The notes under the pieces: generated by a model
What the model saw: only the letters and a program-made list of their open reading frames with translations
Told to the model about the DNA's origin: nothing
Databases searched by the model: none
From: NIOZ-UU13 sp049287505
Lineage (GTDB): Bacteria; Planctomycetota; Phycisphaerae; Sedimentisphaerales; Anaerobacaceae
DNA: 56,746 nt
NCBI GenBank assembly: GCA_049287505.1
Contig: JBAQFY010000417.1
Coordinates: 1 to 56,746, forward strand
Direction: 5' to 3'
Translations under genes and position numbers: made by a program
Shown: positions 25,895-34,474 of the stretch, one piece after another
How the letters are laid out: each line of letters opens with the position of its first letter
Numbering within the stretch: the first letter of the stretch is position 1

Positions 25895-26317
25895 TTAATC
25901 TCCATTTGACGGCAGTTCACTTAATGTCCAATAAAGGTTAATTGTCCTGATTGTTTCCACAAACTTTCCATAATCAACAGATTTGACCATATAACCGGCA
26001 GCGCCGAGCTTGAAGCTTTCGACTACATCCTGCTGTTGGCTGGATGTAGTCAGCACTACAACGGGAATCTTTTTCAATGCCTCGTCTGTTTTTACGATTT
26101 TTAGAAATTCGGTGCCGTTCATCTTCGGCATATTCAAATCCAGCAAGATAACGCATGGCTTTTTATTGCCGTTGGTTATTAGATACTCCAGAGCTTGCTC
26201 GCCGTTGCTCGTGCTGACGAGTTTGTTTGCTATCTTCAGGTCTCTGAACACTCGTTCCACGGTCATCACGTCCACGTTATCATCTTCAATGAGCAATATT
26301 GGCTTCGAATTTCTCAT
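25895..26317 (-). CDS. single-domain response regulator (CheY/Rcp1-like)
   Basis: A 140-residue stand-alone receiver. The acidic pocket is PILLIEDDNVDV, the phospho-acceptor Asp is in CVILLDLNMPKMNG, and the switch Thr and Lys are in VLTTSSQQQ and MVKSVDYG. The pattern (ERVFRDLKIAN, LNMPKMNGTEFL) matches the Rcp1-type receivers paired with phytochrome-like kinases. It overlaps the kinase gene upstream by four bases (ATGA), so that kinase at 26314-28398 is its likely partner. Confidence 0.92.
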   Translation of the reverse strand: MRNSKPILLIEDDNVDVMTVERVFRDLKIANKLVSTSNGEQALEYLITNGNKKPCVILLDLNMPKMNGTEFLKIVKTDEALKKIPVVVLTTSSQQQDVVESFKLGAAGYMVKSVDYGKFVETIRTINLYWTLSELPSNGD

Positions 26318-28398
26318 TTTTTAGCCCCTATTTTCTGCTTTGGTAAAGTAAAGAAAAAAGTGCTTCCTTCGCCAACTTTTGATTCCACCCAAATCTTCCC
26401 ATTGTATAGCTCAACAATTTTCTTTGCGATTGTAAGGCCGACTCCGGTGCCTTCAAACCTTGGAGAGGTCGGCAATGCCTGGAATATTTTGAAGATTTTT
26501 TCGAAGTGCTTTTCTTCGATACCAGGCCCATTATCGGCGACACTGAATTTCCAGAAGCCGTCCTGTTCGACGCAGCCGACTTTTATCCAGCCTTGTGGCT
26601 TGTCCATATATTTTATAGCGTTGCTCAGCAGATTCTGGAATACCTGCATAATCTGAGTTTCTTCACACTCAATTACAGGCAGCTCGTTTTCGATTGTAAC
26701 TGTAATGTTTTCCGGCGGAACGACCATATTTATAATTTCCGGGACAAAGTCGTTGAGATTGACCTGAGTTTGTATTCCTTGTGTCTGGCCGAGTCTCGAA
26801 TATTGAAGCGCACCCTCAATGAGGTTATACATCCGCTCTACGCGGTCCAAAAGCAGATTTATTTGCTTGTTCGCCTGTTCCCCAAGCTTATCCGCACAGT
26901 CGGCTAATATCCAGTTGGCCAAAGTCTTAATCCCTCGCAGCGGCGCCTTCAAATCATGTGAGACTATGGATGCAAAATCATTTAGTTCTTTGTTAATGTT
27001 ATCCACTTTTTTAATGAGTTCATCCTGATTGAGTTCGGTCTTCTTGCGCTCAGTGATGTCGCGTGCGATGCCTAAACCTAATGTTTGGTTTCCTATTCTT
27101 ACCAGGAAAGTTCTTATCTCAACTGTCACATAACTGCCGTCTTTCCTTTTTAAGATGAACTCGTCTGGCCCTGTTGGTTTGCCCATAGCAAGCTCTTCTA
27201 AGTTTTTGGCTGCCTTCGGTACTTGCTCTTCTGACAGCAATCCTGTCTCATACGCATTCTTTCCAATTAATTCATCTTTCGCATATCCGACCATTTCCTC
27301 CGCAGATCTATTACCATCGACGAAATTACCCTGGTCGTCGTTCAAGAAAATGGCATCAGGGGCGTATTCAAATAATATCTTCAGACGCTCTTCACTCTGC
27401 CGCAACGCCTCCTCGGCCTTCTTGCGCTCGGTGATATCAGTTACAATCCCAAGAATAGCCTTTTGACCTCCATATTGGATCAGTTTGCTCGTGTTGATTG
27501 CCTCGATTCTTTCGCCGGCCTTATTTATAAGGGTATATTCGTATGGCTGAATCTCTTCACCTTCTGAATGCCTGTTGAAATTCTCCTTTATCAAATCCGT
27601 TGACTCAGGTGCAATCAAGGTTAAGAAGTTGAAATCAGTAGAATAAAACTCCTCTCTTTTGTGTCCCATTATCTCCTCACACTTTTTGTTGGCATAAACC
27701 ACTTTGTCTTTACTATGGATAAAAATCATGTTTGGAGATTGTTCTGCAAGGCTCCTGAATTTTTCCTCACTTTCTCTCAACGCATCCTCAGCTTTCTTGC
27801 GATCAGAGATTTCTTGTTGGAGCTTCTTATTGGTTGTTGCCAGTTCATGCGTTCGTTCTTTAACCATTTGCTCTAATTCGTCCATCTTCATAGATGCCCA
27901 CTTAGCTAAGGTCCATTTTTCGGTCAGTGTGGCGGCGAGTTGGGCGACTTCGGCGCTGTCGAAGGGCTTTTTGAGAATCAGAAGGTTTTCCGACCTTCCG
28001 AGACGCCGGCTTATTTCTTCCCAGGAATAGTCGGAATAGGCTGTACAGATAACAACCTGAACGTTAGGGTCGGTCTTCCAGATGTGCTCTATCGTTTCGA
28101 GACCGTCCCAGCCCGGAGGCATACGCATATCGACAAAAGCCAGCTCATATGGGCGATTTTGGGAAAGGGCCTGTTTAACCTTTTCGTCGCCTTCTTTTCC
28201 CTGAGATGCAAAATCGAGCTCATACTTGTTCTTGGGAGTGGATTTACGGACGCCGCAGCCGAAAAGCTCAGCCCTGAGTGAGTCCAGCTCTGTTCTGTCT
28301 TTAACATCGAGGAGAATGGTTTTGAAATCCTCGTGAATATTGGGATTGTCGTCTATGACGAGAATACGGTGAATTGTTTTTTTTTCGCCGTTATTCAT
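26314..28398 (-). CDS. hybrid sensor histidine kinase: receiver, two PAS, kinase core
   Basis: A 694-residue cytosolic protein: N-terminal receiver-like domain (ILVIDDNPNIHEDF, then FVDMRMPPGWDG and KKPFD), coiled coil near 180-215, two PAS domains (about 215-335 and 340-460), HisKA with SIVSHDLKAPLRG, and HATPase with NLLSNAIKY, DNGPGIEEKHF and GTGVGLTIAKKI. The receiver carries a long insertion (ELFGCGVRKS...) typical of a receiver subtype found in environmental bacteria. GGAGG stands close before the ATG. The kinase core resembles that of the CBS kinase downstream, suggesting duplication. Confidence 0.92.
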   Translation of the reverse strand: MNNGEKKTIHRILVIDDNPNIHEDFKTILLDVKDRTELDSLRAELFGCGVRKSTPKNKYELDFASQGKEGDEKVKQALSQNRPYELAFVDMRMPPGWDGLETIEHIWKTDPNVQVVICTAYSDYSWEEISRRLGRSENLLILKKPFDSAEVAQLAATLTEKWTLAKWASMKMDELEQMVKERTHELATTNKKLQQEISDRKKAEDALRESEEKFRSLAEQSPNMIFIHSKDKVVYANKKCEEIMGHKREEFYSTDFNFLTLIAPESTDLIKENFNRHSEGEEIQPYEYTLINKAGERIEAINTSKLIQYGGQKAILGIVTDITERKKAEEALRQSEERLKILFEYAPDAIFLNDDQGNFVDGNRSAEEMVGYAKDELIGKNAYETGLLSEEQVPKAAKNLEELAMGKPTGPDEFILKRKDGSYVTVEIRTFLVRIGNQTLGLGIARDITERKKTELNQDELIKKVDNINKELNDFASIVSHDLKAPLRGIKTLANWILADCADKLGEQANKQINLLLDRVERMYNLIEGALQYSRLGQTQGIQTQVNLNDFVPEIINMVVPPENITVTIENELPVIECEETQIMQVFQNLLSNAIKYMDKPQGWIKVGCVEQDGFWKFSVADNGPGIEEKHFEKIFKIFQALPTSPRFEGTGVGLTIAKKIVELYNGKIWVESKVGEGSTFFFTLPKQKIGAKK

Positions 28399-28893
28399 TT
28401 TACGGCCTCCTAAGTTTGGAAGGGTATTTCAAGGGTAAACACGGCACCCGTGTCGGTTCCATCACTGTGGGTGCTTCGTGAGCCATTCATTTCCGGCATA
28501 GTCCAGTCTTAGTTCGTATTACACTTAATTAAGAGCATTATCGGCATATAAGAGGTGCGATTTCAGAAGAAATGGCGTTTCGGGGGCAGGAGCAAGACTT
28601 TTTCAGGTATTTCCGGGGTCAGGTTCTTTCCCAAGCGAGGGAGTATTGTTCCATTGGCAGGCTTGGAAATTGCGGCATAAGGACCGTTGGAAGTCCTGCA
28701 AATGGGAAATATTCCGTCAATAAGGGCAGGAAATTGGCAACGGGCTTGACAATGGCATTGGCGGCTGCTATAATATAGAAATAGTCAGGGGTGTGTTTTT
28801 TTAGTGCCTGAATAATAAAAACACAGGCCGACCGATAAATTAGGCCCGCCCGATAACTGTAGCTGAAATGTGGACTTCAAAGAGGGAATGATG
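28399..28893. other. divergent intergenic region with promoter and leader
   Basis: About 495 bases between the hybrid kinase (minus) and a small lipoprotein (plus). Seen here: a short hairpin (ACACGGCACCCGTGT at 28439-28453) in the kinase leader, a consensus promoter at 28746-28774, and a 113-base leader before the lipoprotein. No protein gene is supported in the rest. Confidence 0.6.
28746..28774 (+). promoter_or_regulatory. perfect consensus sigma70 promoter
   Basis: TTGACA at 28746-28751 and TATAAT at 28769-28774 with exactly 17 bases between them. Both hexamers are full matches. Transcription should start near 28781, giving a leader of about 113 bases before the ATG at 28894. The leader has complementary arms GTGTTTTT and AAAAACAC near 28792-28823. 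Confidence 0.8.
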
Positions 28894-29121
28894 ATGAAAA
28901 GCGTTTCTGTGTGTAAGGTGATTTTGGTTATTGTTTTGTGCGCTTTGTTTTTCGTGCCTTTAGGGTGCAAGTCTTATGACCAGATGGGTGAGACATCAGC
29001 TGAAGGGCACAGAAGGCATGAGCGCGCTCTTCGTATTAACCGGCAGGAGATGATGGCAGACTTAGACGCACTTATGCTTCTTGATAAGCCCAGCAAACTG
29101 ACCGACAAGAGGATACCATAG
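28894..29121 (+). CDS. small lipoprotein of unknown function
   Basis: A 75-residue protein with a lipoprotein signal peptide: a charged start, hydrophobic stretch VILVIVLCALFFV, then lipobox PLGC with the modified Cys near residue 25. The mature part is about 50 charged residues. Three consecutive ATGs exist; the third was chosen because GAGGGA stands six bases before it. The gene is driven by a perfect consensus promoter, so high expression is likely, which recalls the abundant small lipoproteins of outer membranes; no family was recognised. Its stop lies just before the inverted-repeat element at 29136. Confidence 0.7.
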   Translation: MKSVSVCKVILVIVLCALFFVPLGCKSYDQMGETSAEGHRRHERALRINRQEMMADLDALMLLDKPSKLTDKRIP

Positions 29122-29135
29122 TAGAAGTAAAGTTT

Positions 29136-29201
29136 GAAGTGCCTAAAGTGTGGAACTCACTTTAGTTCACTTTAGACACTTTAGCTCACTTGAGGCACTT
29201 T
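29136..29201. mobile_element. 66-bp non-autonomous relative of the inverted-repeat element
   Basis: Left end GAAGTGCCTAAAGTG (29136-29150) is identical to the 15-bp terminal repeat of the 472-bp element; the right end (29187-29201) reads AAAGTGCCTCAAGTG when reverse-complemented, 13 of 15 matching. Between them TAAAGTG-type words recur every 9-10 bases. The right half is read through by capD and gives its last residues (SASSELKCLK) and its stop codon. Confidence 0.65.
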
Positions 29202-31146
29202 CCTTGTTGCCGCCGATATATTCCGGTACAAGCTCCTTGATTTTCTGAATTATTTGGCTGTGGTTTTGCGCTTTGGCGATGTTTACCAGCTCGTTTATGC
29301 CCGTTCGAAGCGTGTCACGGTCCATCGGAATATTCTTCCATATTCTGATTTTGGGATGCCTTGTGCGCTGCATATCTTCGCCTTCTATTGAAAGTTCCTC
29401 GAAGAGTTTTTCGCCGACTCTGGGTCCGGTGAAAACCATTTCAATGTCTTCTCCGGGTCTGAAACCGCTGAGGGTGATAAGCTCTCTGGCCAGGTCCACG
29501 ATTTTTACCGGCTCGCTCATATCAAGCACAAAGATTTCTCCGCCTTCTCCCATTGTTGCCGCCTGCAGAACGAGCTGGCTTGCCTCGGGTATGGTCATAA
29601 AATAGCGCTTCATTTCAGGATGTGTAACGGTTACGGGACCACCTTCGGCTATTTGCTTTTTGAATATAGGAACGACCGAGCCATCAGAGCCGAGCACATT
29701 TCCGAAGCGGACAGTTACGAAGTGCGTTGTGCTGGTTCTGTTCAGGTCCTGAATATACATTTCTGCGATTCGCTTTGATGAGCCCATTATGCTGGTTGGA
29801 TTAACGGCTTTGTCGGTGCTTATCAGTACAAAGTTGGCAGTGCCGAAGTTATCTGCGGCATCGGCGACGACTTGCGTGCCGACAATATTGTTTTTAATGG
29901 CTTCTCCGGCATTAAGCTCCATCAAAGGTACGTGCTTATGGGCGGCAGCATGAATGACAACCTGTGGTTTGTGGTTTTCGAAAATTTCGTCCACGCGGAT
30001 TTTATCGGTGATGTTGCAAATAATCGCTTTTATGGGGACTTCAGGAAATTGCTTGTGAAGTTCGCGCTCTATGTAGAACAGTGGATTTTCAGCCTGCTCA
30101 ATAAGCAAAAGCAGCTTCGGGGTGAAATTGCATAGCTGTTTGCACATTTCTGAGCCGATGGAGCCGCCTGCGCCGGTGACCAGAATTGTTTTGTCCTTGG
30201 CAAAGGCTTCTATTAGGTCCAGGTCAAGCTGTACAGTTTCTCTGCCTAACAAATCGTTGATGTCAACATCTCGGATTTGAGAGACACGGAACTTACCGGA
30301 AGCAATATCCGTAATTGATGGCACGGTACGGAAGCGAATCTTAGTACCTTCGCATACCTGGATAACGCGTCTTAGCTGCTGATGGTTCGCCGAGGGCATT
30401 GCGATGGCAATTTCTTCGATGTTGCGTTTCTCACATATCTCGGACAGCTGCTCAACAGTGCCAAGGACCGGTATTCCATGAATATTAATGCCTTTTTTGA
30501 CGGGGTCATCATCAATAAAGCCGACCACCTCGTATTGGGCTATGGGCATACGGTGAATTTCTCGCAGCAGTGCTTCGCCTGCATTGCCTGCGCCCACTAT
30601 AAGAAATCGCTTCAGTCGGCCTGCTTCGGCAGTTCGAAACTCCTCATAATATAGTCGTATTACTATCCGCAATCCGCCGAGCATCAAAACTGTGGCAAAC
30701 ATATCGGCTATACATACGCCTTCGGCAGGCATTTTCAAGTCCGGTGGTAGGTTTGCACGAACAGCATCGATGCGGCTCATTGTAAACCATAAAGCTACGA
30801 TAATTAAAGTGCTTATCAGCGAGGCCCTGAATATTTCGCGGAGGTCGGAAATCCCTACGTAGTGCCACCAGCCACGGTATTGCTTGAAAAGTCCAAATAC
30901 CGGCAGCTTGACGACGAGAAAAAAAAGTAACAATGGAGGATATATTTCTACCCAACCAGGTTGTTCGAACCGCATTTTGTGTACCACCAGGAAGGAAAGC
31001 ATCAAGGAGGCAGCGAAAGAAACTATATGAGCAAGTATGATCAATGGTCTGCGGAAACGGAGCAATGCAGAAGGGCGGCGAGTTGAGGATTTTGGCAGGT
31101 TTTGATTCTTGTTGTTTAGCTGTGTATTTGTGTCTGTCTCAGGCAT
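29167..31146 (-). CDS. CapD/PglF-type nucleotide-sugar 4,6-dehydratase, membrane-bound
   Basis: A 659-residue membrane-anchored UDP-sugar dehydratase. Four membrane helices (about 28-170) precede a first Rossmann domain (FLIVGAGNAGEALL near 185) and a second, catalytic SDR domain (ILVTGAGGSIGSEMC near 322). The active-site segment STDKAVNPTSIMGSSKR has Met in place of the usual SDR Tyr, as in PglF/FlaA1-type 4,6-dehydratases. It makes 4-keto-6-deoxy sugars for surface glycans. The C-terminal peptide SASSELKCLK and stop are written in a repeat element, so the tail is not ancestral. No glycan gene cluster surrounds it. Confidence 0.92.
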   Translation of the reverse strand: MPETDTNTQLNNKNQNLPKSSTRRPSALLRFRRPLIILAHIVSFAASLMLSFLVVHKMRFEQPGWVEIYPPLLLFFLVVKLPVFGLFKQYRGWWHYVGISDLREIFRASLISTLIIVALWFTMSRIDAVRANLPPDLKMPAEGVCIADMFATVLMLGGLRIVIRLYYEEFRTAEAGRLKRFLIVGAGNAGEALLREIHRMPIAQYEVVGFIDDDPVKKGINIHGIPVLGTVEQLSEICEKRNIEEIAIAMPSANHQQLRRVIQVCEGTKIRFRTVPSITDIASGKFRVSQIRDVDINDLLGRETVQLDLDLIEAFAKDKTILVTGAGGSIGSEMCKQLCNFTPKLLLLIEQAENPLFYIERELHKQFPEVPIKAIICNITDKIRVDEIFENHKPQVVIHAAAHKHVPLMELNAGEAIKNNIVGTQVVADAADNFGTANFVLISTDKAVNPTSIMGSSKRIAEMYIQDLNRTSTTHFVTVRFGNVLGSDGSVVPIFKKQIAEGGPVTVTHPEMKRYFMTIPEASQLVLQAATMGEGGEIFVLDMSEPVKIVDLARELITLSGFRPGEDIEMVFTGPRVGEKLFEELSIEGEDMQRTRHPKIRIWKNIPMDRDTLRTGINELVNIAKAQNHSQIIQKIKELVPEYIGGNKESASSELKCLK

Positions 31147-31228
31147 ATTTTCTCGATACTACGGTTTCTATCCATCATTGTTGATAAACGAACTTGAGAA
31201 TCACGACGACTTAAGTGCGTGTCATAAA

Positions 31229-31249
31229 GCAGGATACGAAAAATCCTGC
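31229..31249 (-). terminator. possible weak terminator after the membrane protein gene
   Basis: A 7-bp stem GCAGGAT/ATCCTGC with a 7-base loop, followed on the minus strand by TTTATGA. It lies 56 bases downstream of the gene at 31305-32612. The T tract is short, so termination is uncertain. Confidence 0.35.
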
Positions 31250-31304
31250 AATCCAAAACCATTTATCCGGCATATTGTCAGTATTCGCTTAAAAGGTTCT
31301 TCTA

Positions 31305-32612
31305 TTACTCTTGTGAGGATGATGAGTCCGGCTGAGCTTCGTCAGGCTGGGCTTCGGTTGTGGCCGGCTCGATTTCTGCTTCGTTGGAATATGTATAAAT
31401 ATCTTCCAGAGCAGTATTGTCAACTTTGTTGCGCATAAGCGAATAGATTATGGTATTGGCAGAGAAATAAAAACTTATTATGAAAGAAACTGCTAACCCG
31501 ACAATAGCCAGTAAGAATAAGTGTACCAAAAAGGCCGCTAATGATTCGGCCCAGTTAGTGGTTGTCAAAACTGAAGAGCCAAGCAGATTCATAAATTCCG
31601 GCTTTGGCCAGATTGCCGTAAGCTTATCAACCTCTTTGCTGTTTTTGACCCAGACACCTAACTGCAAGGACTGGTGGGTAACGTAGAGCAGCAGGAAGGT
31701 AAGAAATCGGACAAATGTATAACAAATTGCACCGTAAACCGCAGCTATTGTCGTGTAGAAACCCATTCGCCACGGCTTTGCATATATGTAACTAAAGGAA
31801 CGGCTTATCGAATCAAAACAGTCTGAGCCGTCGTATGCTACAGCGGGGAACATCAGGTTGAATCCGGCAAACGCTCCTATCAAGACGACCGCTATCAGCG
31901 CGCCTGCTATCAAAGCTAACGGCATACAGATACCCATTATCAGCTCACCGGCCCGGGGAATGTTGCCTATCAGCCCCAAAATAAATATGAACAGTCCTAT
32001 GAAGATAATTATACCGACCGGTACCAAAGGCGCTGTGAAGAAACTTGTGAATCTTTTTATGCTGAATCGCAGTGCTTCGGTCAGGCCGGGTTTTTCGCCC
32101 CGGGCGAACTGCAGCGCTGCGATTCGGCAGATAGCGCCGCCGGCGATGGAAATCAAAGCGAGTTTTATGGCAAAAAAGATGATGCAATAAACAGAGTGAT
32201 GCCTTAATGCCCATCCAACGGCCTTAAAATAATCAGTAATATTTTTCACTACACCAGGGATGTTATATGCGAATACCGAATCTACTGCGCCCTGGAATTT
32301 TGTAGCAGCGAAGCGCCAAAGCGTAGAGAATACACCTGTGCCCCGGCTTTTTCCCTGAAAACCTTCGATGTATGAGGATACTTGCGAGGGATTAGTCATA
32401 TATATATCCAACTCTGTCATCTTGCCCTGGGCACCTTCTGTGGCAACGACGGTTTCGCTGAAGTCCATAATCCAGCCGGCCAGACATATAATAGCCAGTG
32501 CCAAAAAGGCAATTATCAATTTGGTTGGCTGAATAGACATCCGGAAAGTTTGGAATATTTTAGGAAAGAGAAAATCATCAAAAATTTTGGAAGGTTCTTT
32601 TTCGCTGACCAT
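31305..32612 (-). CDS. polytopic membrane protein of unknown function
   Basis: A 435-residue membrane protein with about six hydrophobic segments, including LIIAFLALAIICLAGWIM near the N-terminus and ILGLIGN/LALIAGALIAVVLIGA in the middle, and a Glu/Ser/Pro-rich hydrophilic tail (ATTEAQPDEAQPDSSSS). The middle part (FSIKRFTSFFTAPLVP...FPAVAYDGSDCFDSISRSFSYIYAKPWR) resembles the DUF-type membrane proteins with repeated glycerophosphoryl-like helices common in planctomycetes. The start at 32612 was chosen because AGGAAG stands just upstream. No function is assigned. Confidence 0.75.
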   Translation of the reverse strand: MVSEKEPSKIFDDFLFPKIFQTFRMSIQPTKLIIAFLALAIICLAGWIMDFSETVVATEGAQGKMTELDIYMTNPSQVSSYIEGFQGKSRGTGVFSTLWRFAATKFQGAVDSVFAYNIPGVVKNITDYFKAVGWALRHHSVYCIIFFAIKLALISIAGGAICRIAALQFARGEKPGLTEALRFSIKRFTSFFTAPLVPVGIIIFIGLFIFILGLIGNIPRAGELIMGICMPLALIAGALIAVVLIGAFAGFNLMFPAVAYDGSDCFDSISRSFSYIYAKPWRMGFYTTIAAVYGAICYTFVRFLTFLLLYVTHQSLQLGVWVKNSKEVDKLTAIWPKPEFMNLLGSSVLTTTNWAESLAAFLVHLFLLAIVGLAVSFIISFYFSANTIIYSLMRNKVDNTALEDIYTYSNEAEIEPATTEAQPDEAQPDSSSSQE

Positions 32613-32733
32613 TTTACTTCCTTTCAACAAGTAACAAAACTATTGGCCTCATAAAGAATTACCGCGAATATATATAACGTATTATCGGTTGGTTTCAACA
32701 AATTCTTAATATTTTGTTTCTAAATACGGTTGT

Positions 32734-32952
32734 TTACTGCTTGTCGGAATTAGTCTCAGGGGAAGTATCGGATGGCTCGCTGGATTCTTGCGAGTCTGGT
32801 TCGGAGACTATTTTGTATTTGGCATCCAGCCAGGCGCCCAAATCTATAAGCTTGCATCGTTTCGAGCAGAAAGGAAAAAATGTTGCTTGTTTAGGTGGTT
32901 CTTGGATTGATGCTTTAACGGTCTTGTGACAGACCGGACATCTGTGTTTCAT
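32734..32952 (-). CDS. yacG: DNA gyrase inhibitor YacG, zinc-binding
   Basis: A 72-residue YacG-family protein. The four zinc ligands are visible: CPVC at 5-8 and FCSKRC at 28-33, followed by the family text KLIDLGAWLD. YacG binds DNA gyrase in Escherichia coli. The C-terminal 25 residues are a polar Ser/Glu/Asp tail longer than the E. coli one. It lies just downstream of the DksA-like gene on the same strand with a gap of 21 bases. Confidence 0.9.
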   Translation of the reverse strand: MKHRCPVCHKTVKASIQEPPKQATFFPFCSKRCKLIDLGAWLDAKYKIVSEPDSQESSEPSDTSPETNSDKQ

Positions 32953-32973
32953 GCTAAGATATCAATCTTTCGT

Positions 32974-33426
32974 TTATTCTTCCGGCGCAAAGCCTTGTTC
33001 CAGCTTTCGTGCATATTCGATACAGTATCTGGCCCAGGGCTGAGCTTCAAGCCGGGCTTTCGGTATCGGCTTGCCGGTGCCTTCGCAGATACCATAAGTT
33101 CCCTGCTCGATACGCCCCAGTGCATCGTCAATTGCTCTTAGTAATTTCCTTTCGCCGTCCATTAGTCCCAAAGCGAATTCCTGCTCGTAGTTATCGGTTC
33201 CGATGTCGGCCATATGGATTGGCATACTTGACAAATCACCAGTTGCATCCAGCCGGGATTTCTTCAAGGCTTCGTCTTCAAATTCGTTTACATTTCTCAG
33301 GATTTCTCTGCGTTTTTCCAACAGCATTTGTTTGAAATGCTCAGCATCGATGGAAGTTAAAGAGCGTTTCTTTGTCCGGGTCGAGCTTACTTTCTCTCTG
33401 GATGCTTTTTTACGTTTTTGTGCCAC
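32974..33426 (-). CDS. DksA/TraR-family protein with incomplete zinc finger
   Basis: A 150-residue DksA-like coiled-coil protein. A basic N-terminus is followed by the long helical hairpin (HFKQMLLEKRREILRNV...RKLLRAIDDALGRIEQGTYG), then the C-terminal segment GICEGTGKPIPKARLEAQPWARYC. Only two of the four zinc cysteines remain (C-x3-G and ...YC), a degeneration common in this subfamily. DksA proteins bind the RNA polymerase secondary channel; here the role is inferred. It starts the yacG pair. Confidence 0.88.
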   Translation of the reverse strand: MAQKRKKASREKVSSTRTKKRSLTSIDAEHFKQMLLEKRREILRNVNEFEDEALKKSRLDATGDLSSMPIHMADIGTDNYEQEFALGLMDGERKLLRAIDDALGRIEQGTYGICEGTGKPIPKARLEAQPWARYCIEYARKLEQGFAPEE

Positions 33427-33640
33427 TTGCTGGTGTACCTTTCTTACTACTAACTTTACTTTTTGTATAAATGCTGATTATAACGCCTTAAAGTAGGTTG
33501 TGTATATTATTTGTTTTATCCAAAGGCTGTTTGTTCATACGGCAAAAGTATAGTCCGTATAATAAGATTATTCAAGATAAATCATCATTTTGGCTATATG
33601 TTCTTTCTAAATAAGTAGTTATGACAACATTCTGCCATTT

Positions 33641-34474
33641 TTATTCCTGTTGGGTATTGTTTGATATGTCGGCGGTTTTTCCACTGTCTTTTGCAAATTT
33701 TCCCAGGGGAATAAAGAATTTTTCCTGGCCGAGGCTGCCCACAAATGTCCTGACGCCAAAAACTTTCTGGATTTGCTCCGGGGACAAAACATCTTTCGTT
33801 TCGCCGATATGATAGTTGCCATCGGCGCCAAGAAGTAAAATTTCATCGCAGTATTGGGCTGCAAGATTGATATCGTGTGTTACGGCCACAATCGTTTTGC
33901 CTTTTTTAAGCTGGGTGGCTTTGAGCAAATCATATATGCCAACCTGATGTTTCAAATCCAGAAAGCTTGTAGGTTCATCCAGAAGTAAAATGGGGGTGTT
34001 TGCCGCGAGCGCCCGTGCGATAAAAATCCGTTGCCGTTCGCCCCCGCTGAGACTTCCAAGGGCTCGCAAAGCAAACTGAGCTGTGTCGGTCGCCTCGAGC
34101 GCTTCATTAACCATCTGTTTGTCTGTTTTGCTCTCAAATCCGAATGTACCCAAATATGGTGTTCTTGCCATCGATACCATCTGGGCGACGGTAAAATCAA
34201 ATACCGGTACAAATTCCTGACGAACTACAGCGACTTTTTTTGCGAGTCTTTTAGCTGAATATGACTCCACAGGTGCCGCATCAATCCTTATGGAACCGGC
34301 TTTGGGTCTAAGCAGTCCACATAGCAGATTTAACAGCGTTGTTTTGCCTGCCCCGTTTGGCCCTGCTATGGCGAGAAACTTCCCTTGAATTACTTCGAAA
34401 CTAATATGTTTTAAAATTATCTTTTGCGGTGTATAGCCGAAGCTCAAATTTTCAACTCCTATAATAGCGTTCAT
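33641..34474 (-). CDS. btuD: ABC transporter ATP-binding protein, cobalamin type
   Basis: A 277-residue ATPase of the FepC/BtuD family. Walker A GPNGAGKTT is at 38-46, the signature LSGGERQRI and Walker B ILLLDEPTSFLDL are complete, with the H-loop in AVTHDINLAAQYC. It overlaps btuC by four bases and is the last gene of mutL-btuF-ATPase-btuC-btuD. Iron-siderophore import uses the same family; cobalamin is preferred because of the BtuF-like binding protein, the PP-loop gene seen with cobamide genes, and the corrinoid need of the acs pathway. Confidence 0.88.
   Translation of the reverse strand: MNAIIGVENLSFGYTPQKIILKHISFEVIQGKFLAIAGPNGAGKTTLLNLLCGLLRPKAGSIRIDAAPVESYSAKRLAKKVAVVRQEFVPVFDFTVAQMVSMARTPYLGTFGFESKTDKQMVNEALEATDTAQFALRALGSLSGGERQRIFIARALAANTPILLLDEPTSFLDLKHQVGIYDLLKATQLKKGKTIVAVTHDINLAAQYCDEILLLGADGNYHIGETKDVLSPEQIQKVFGVRTFVGSLGQEKFFIPLGKFAKDSGKTADISNNTQQE

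Noticed and set aside
33000..33090. Broken zinc finger in the DksA-like protein as a mutation
   Set aside because: Loss of two cysteines is common in this subfamily and the rest of the fold is intact.
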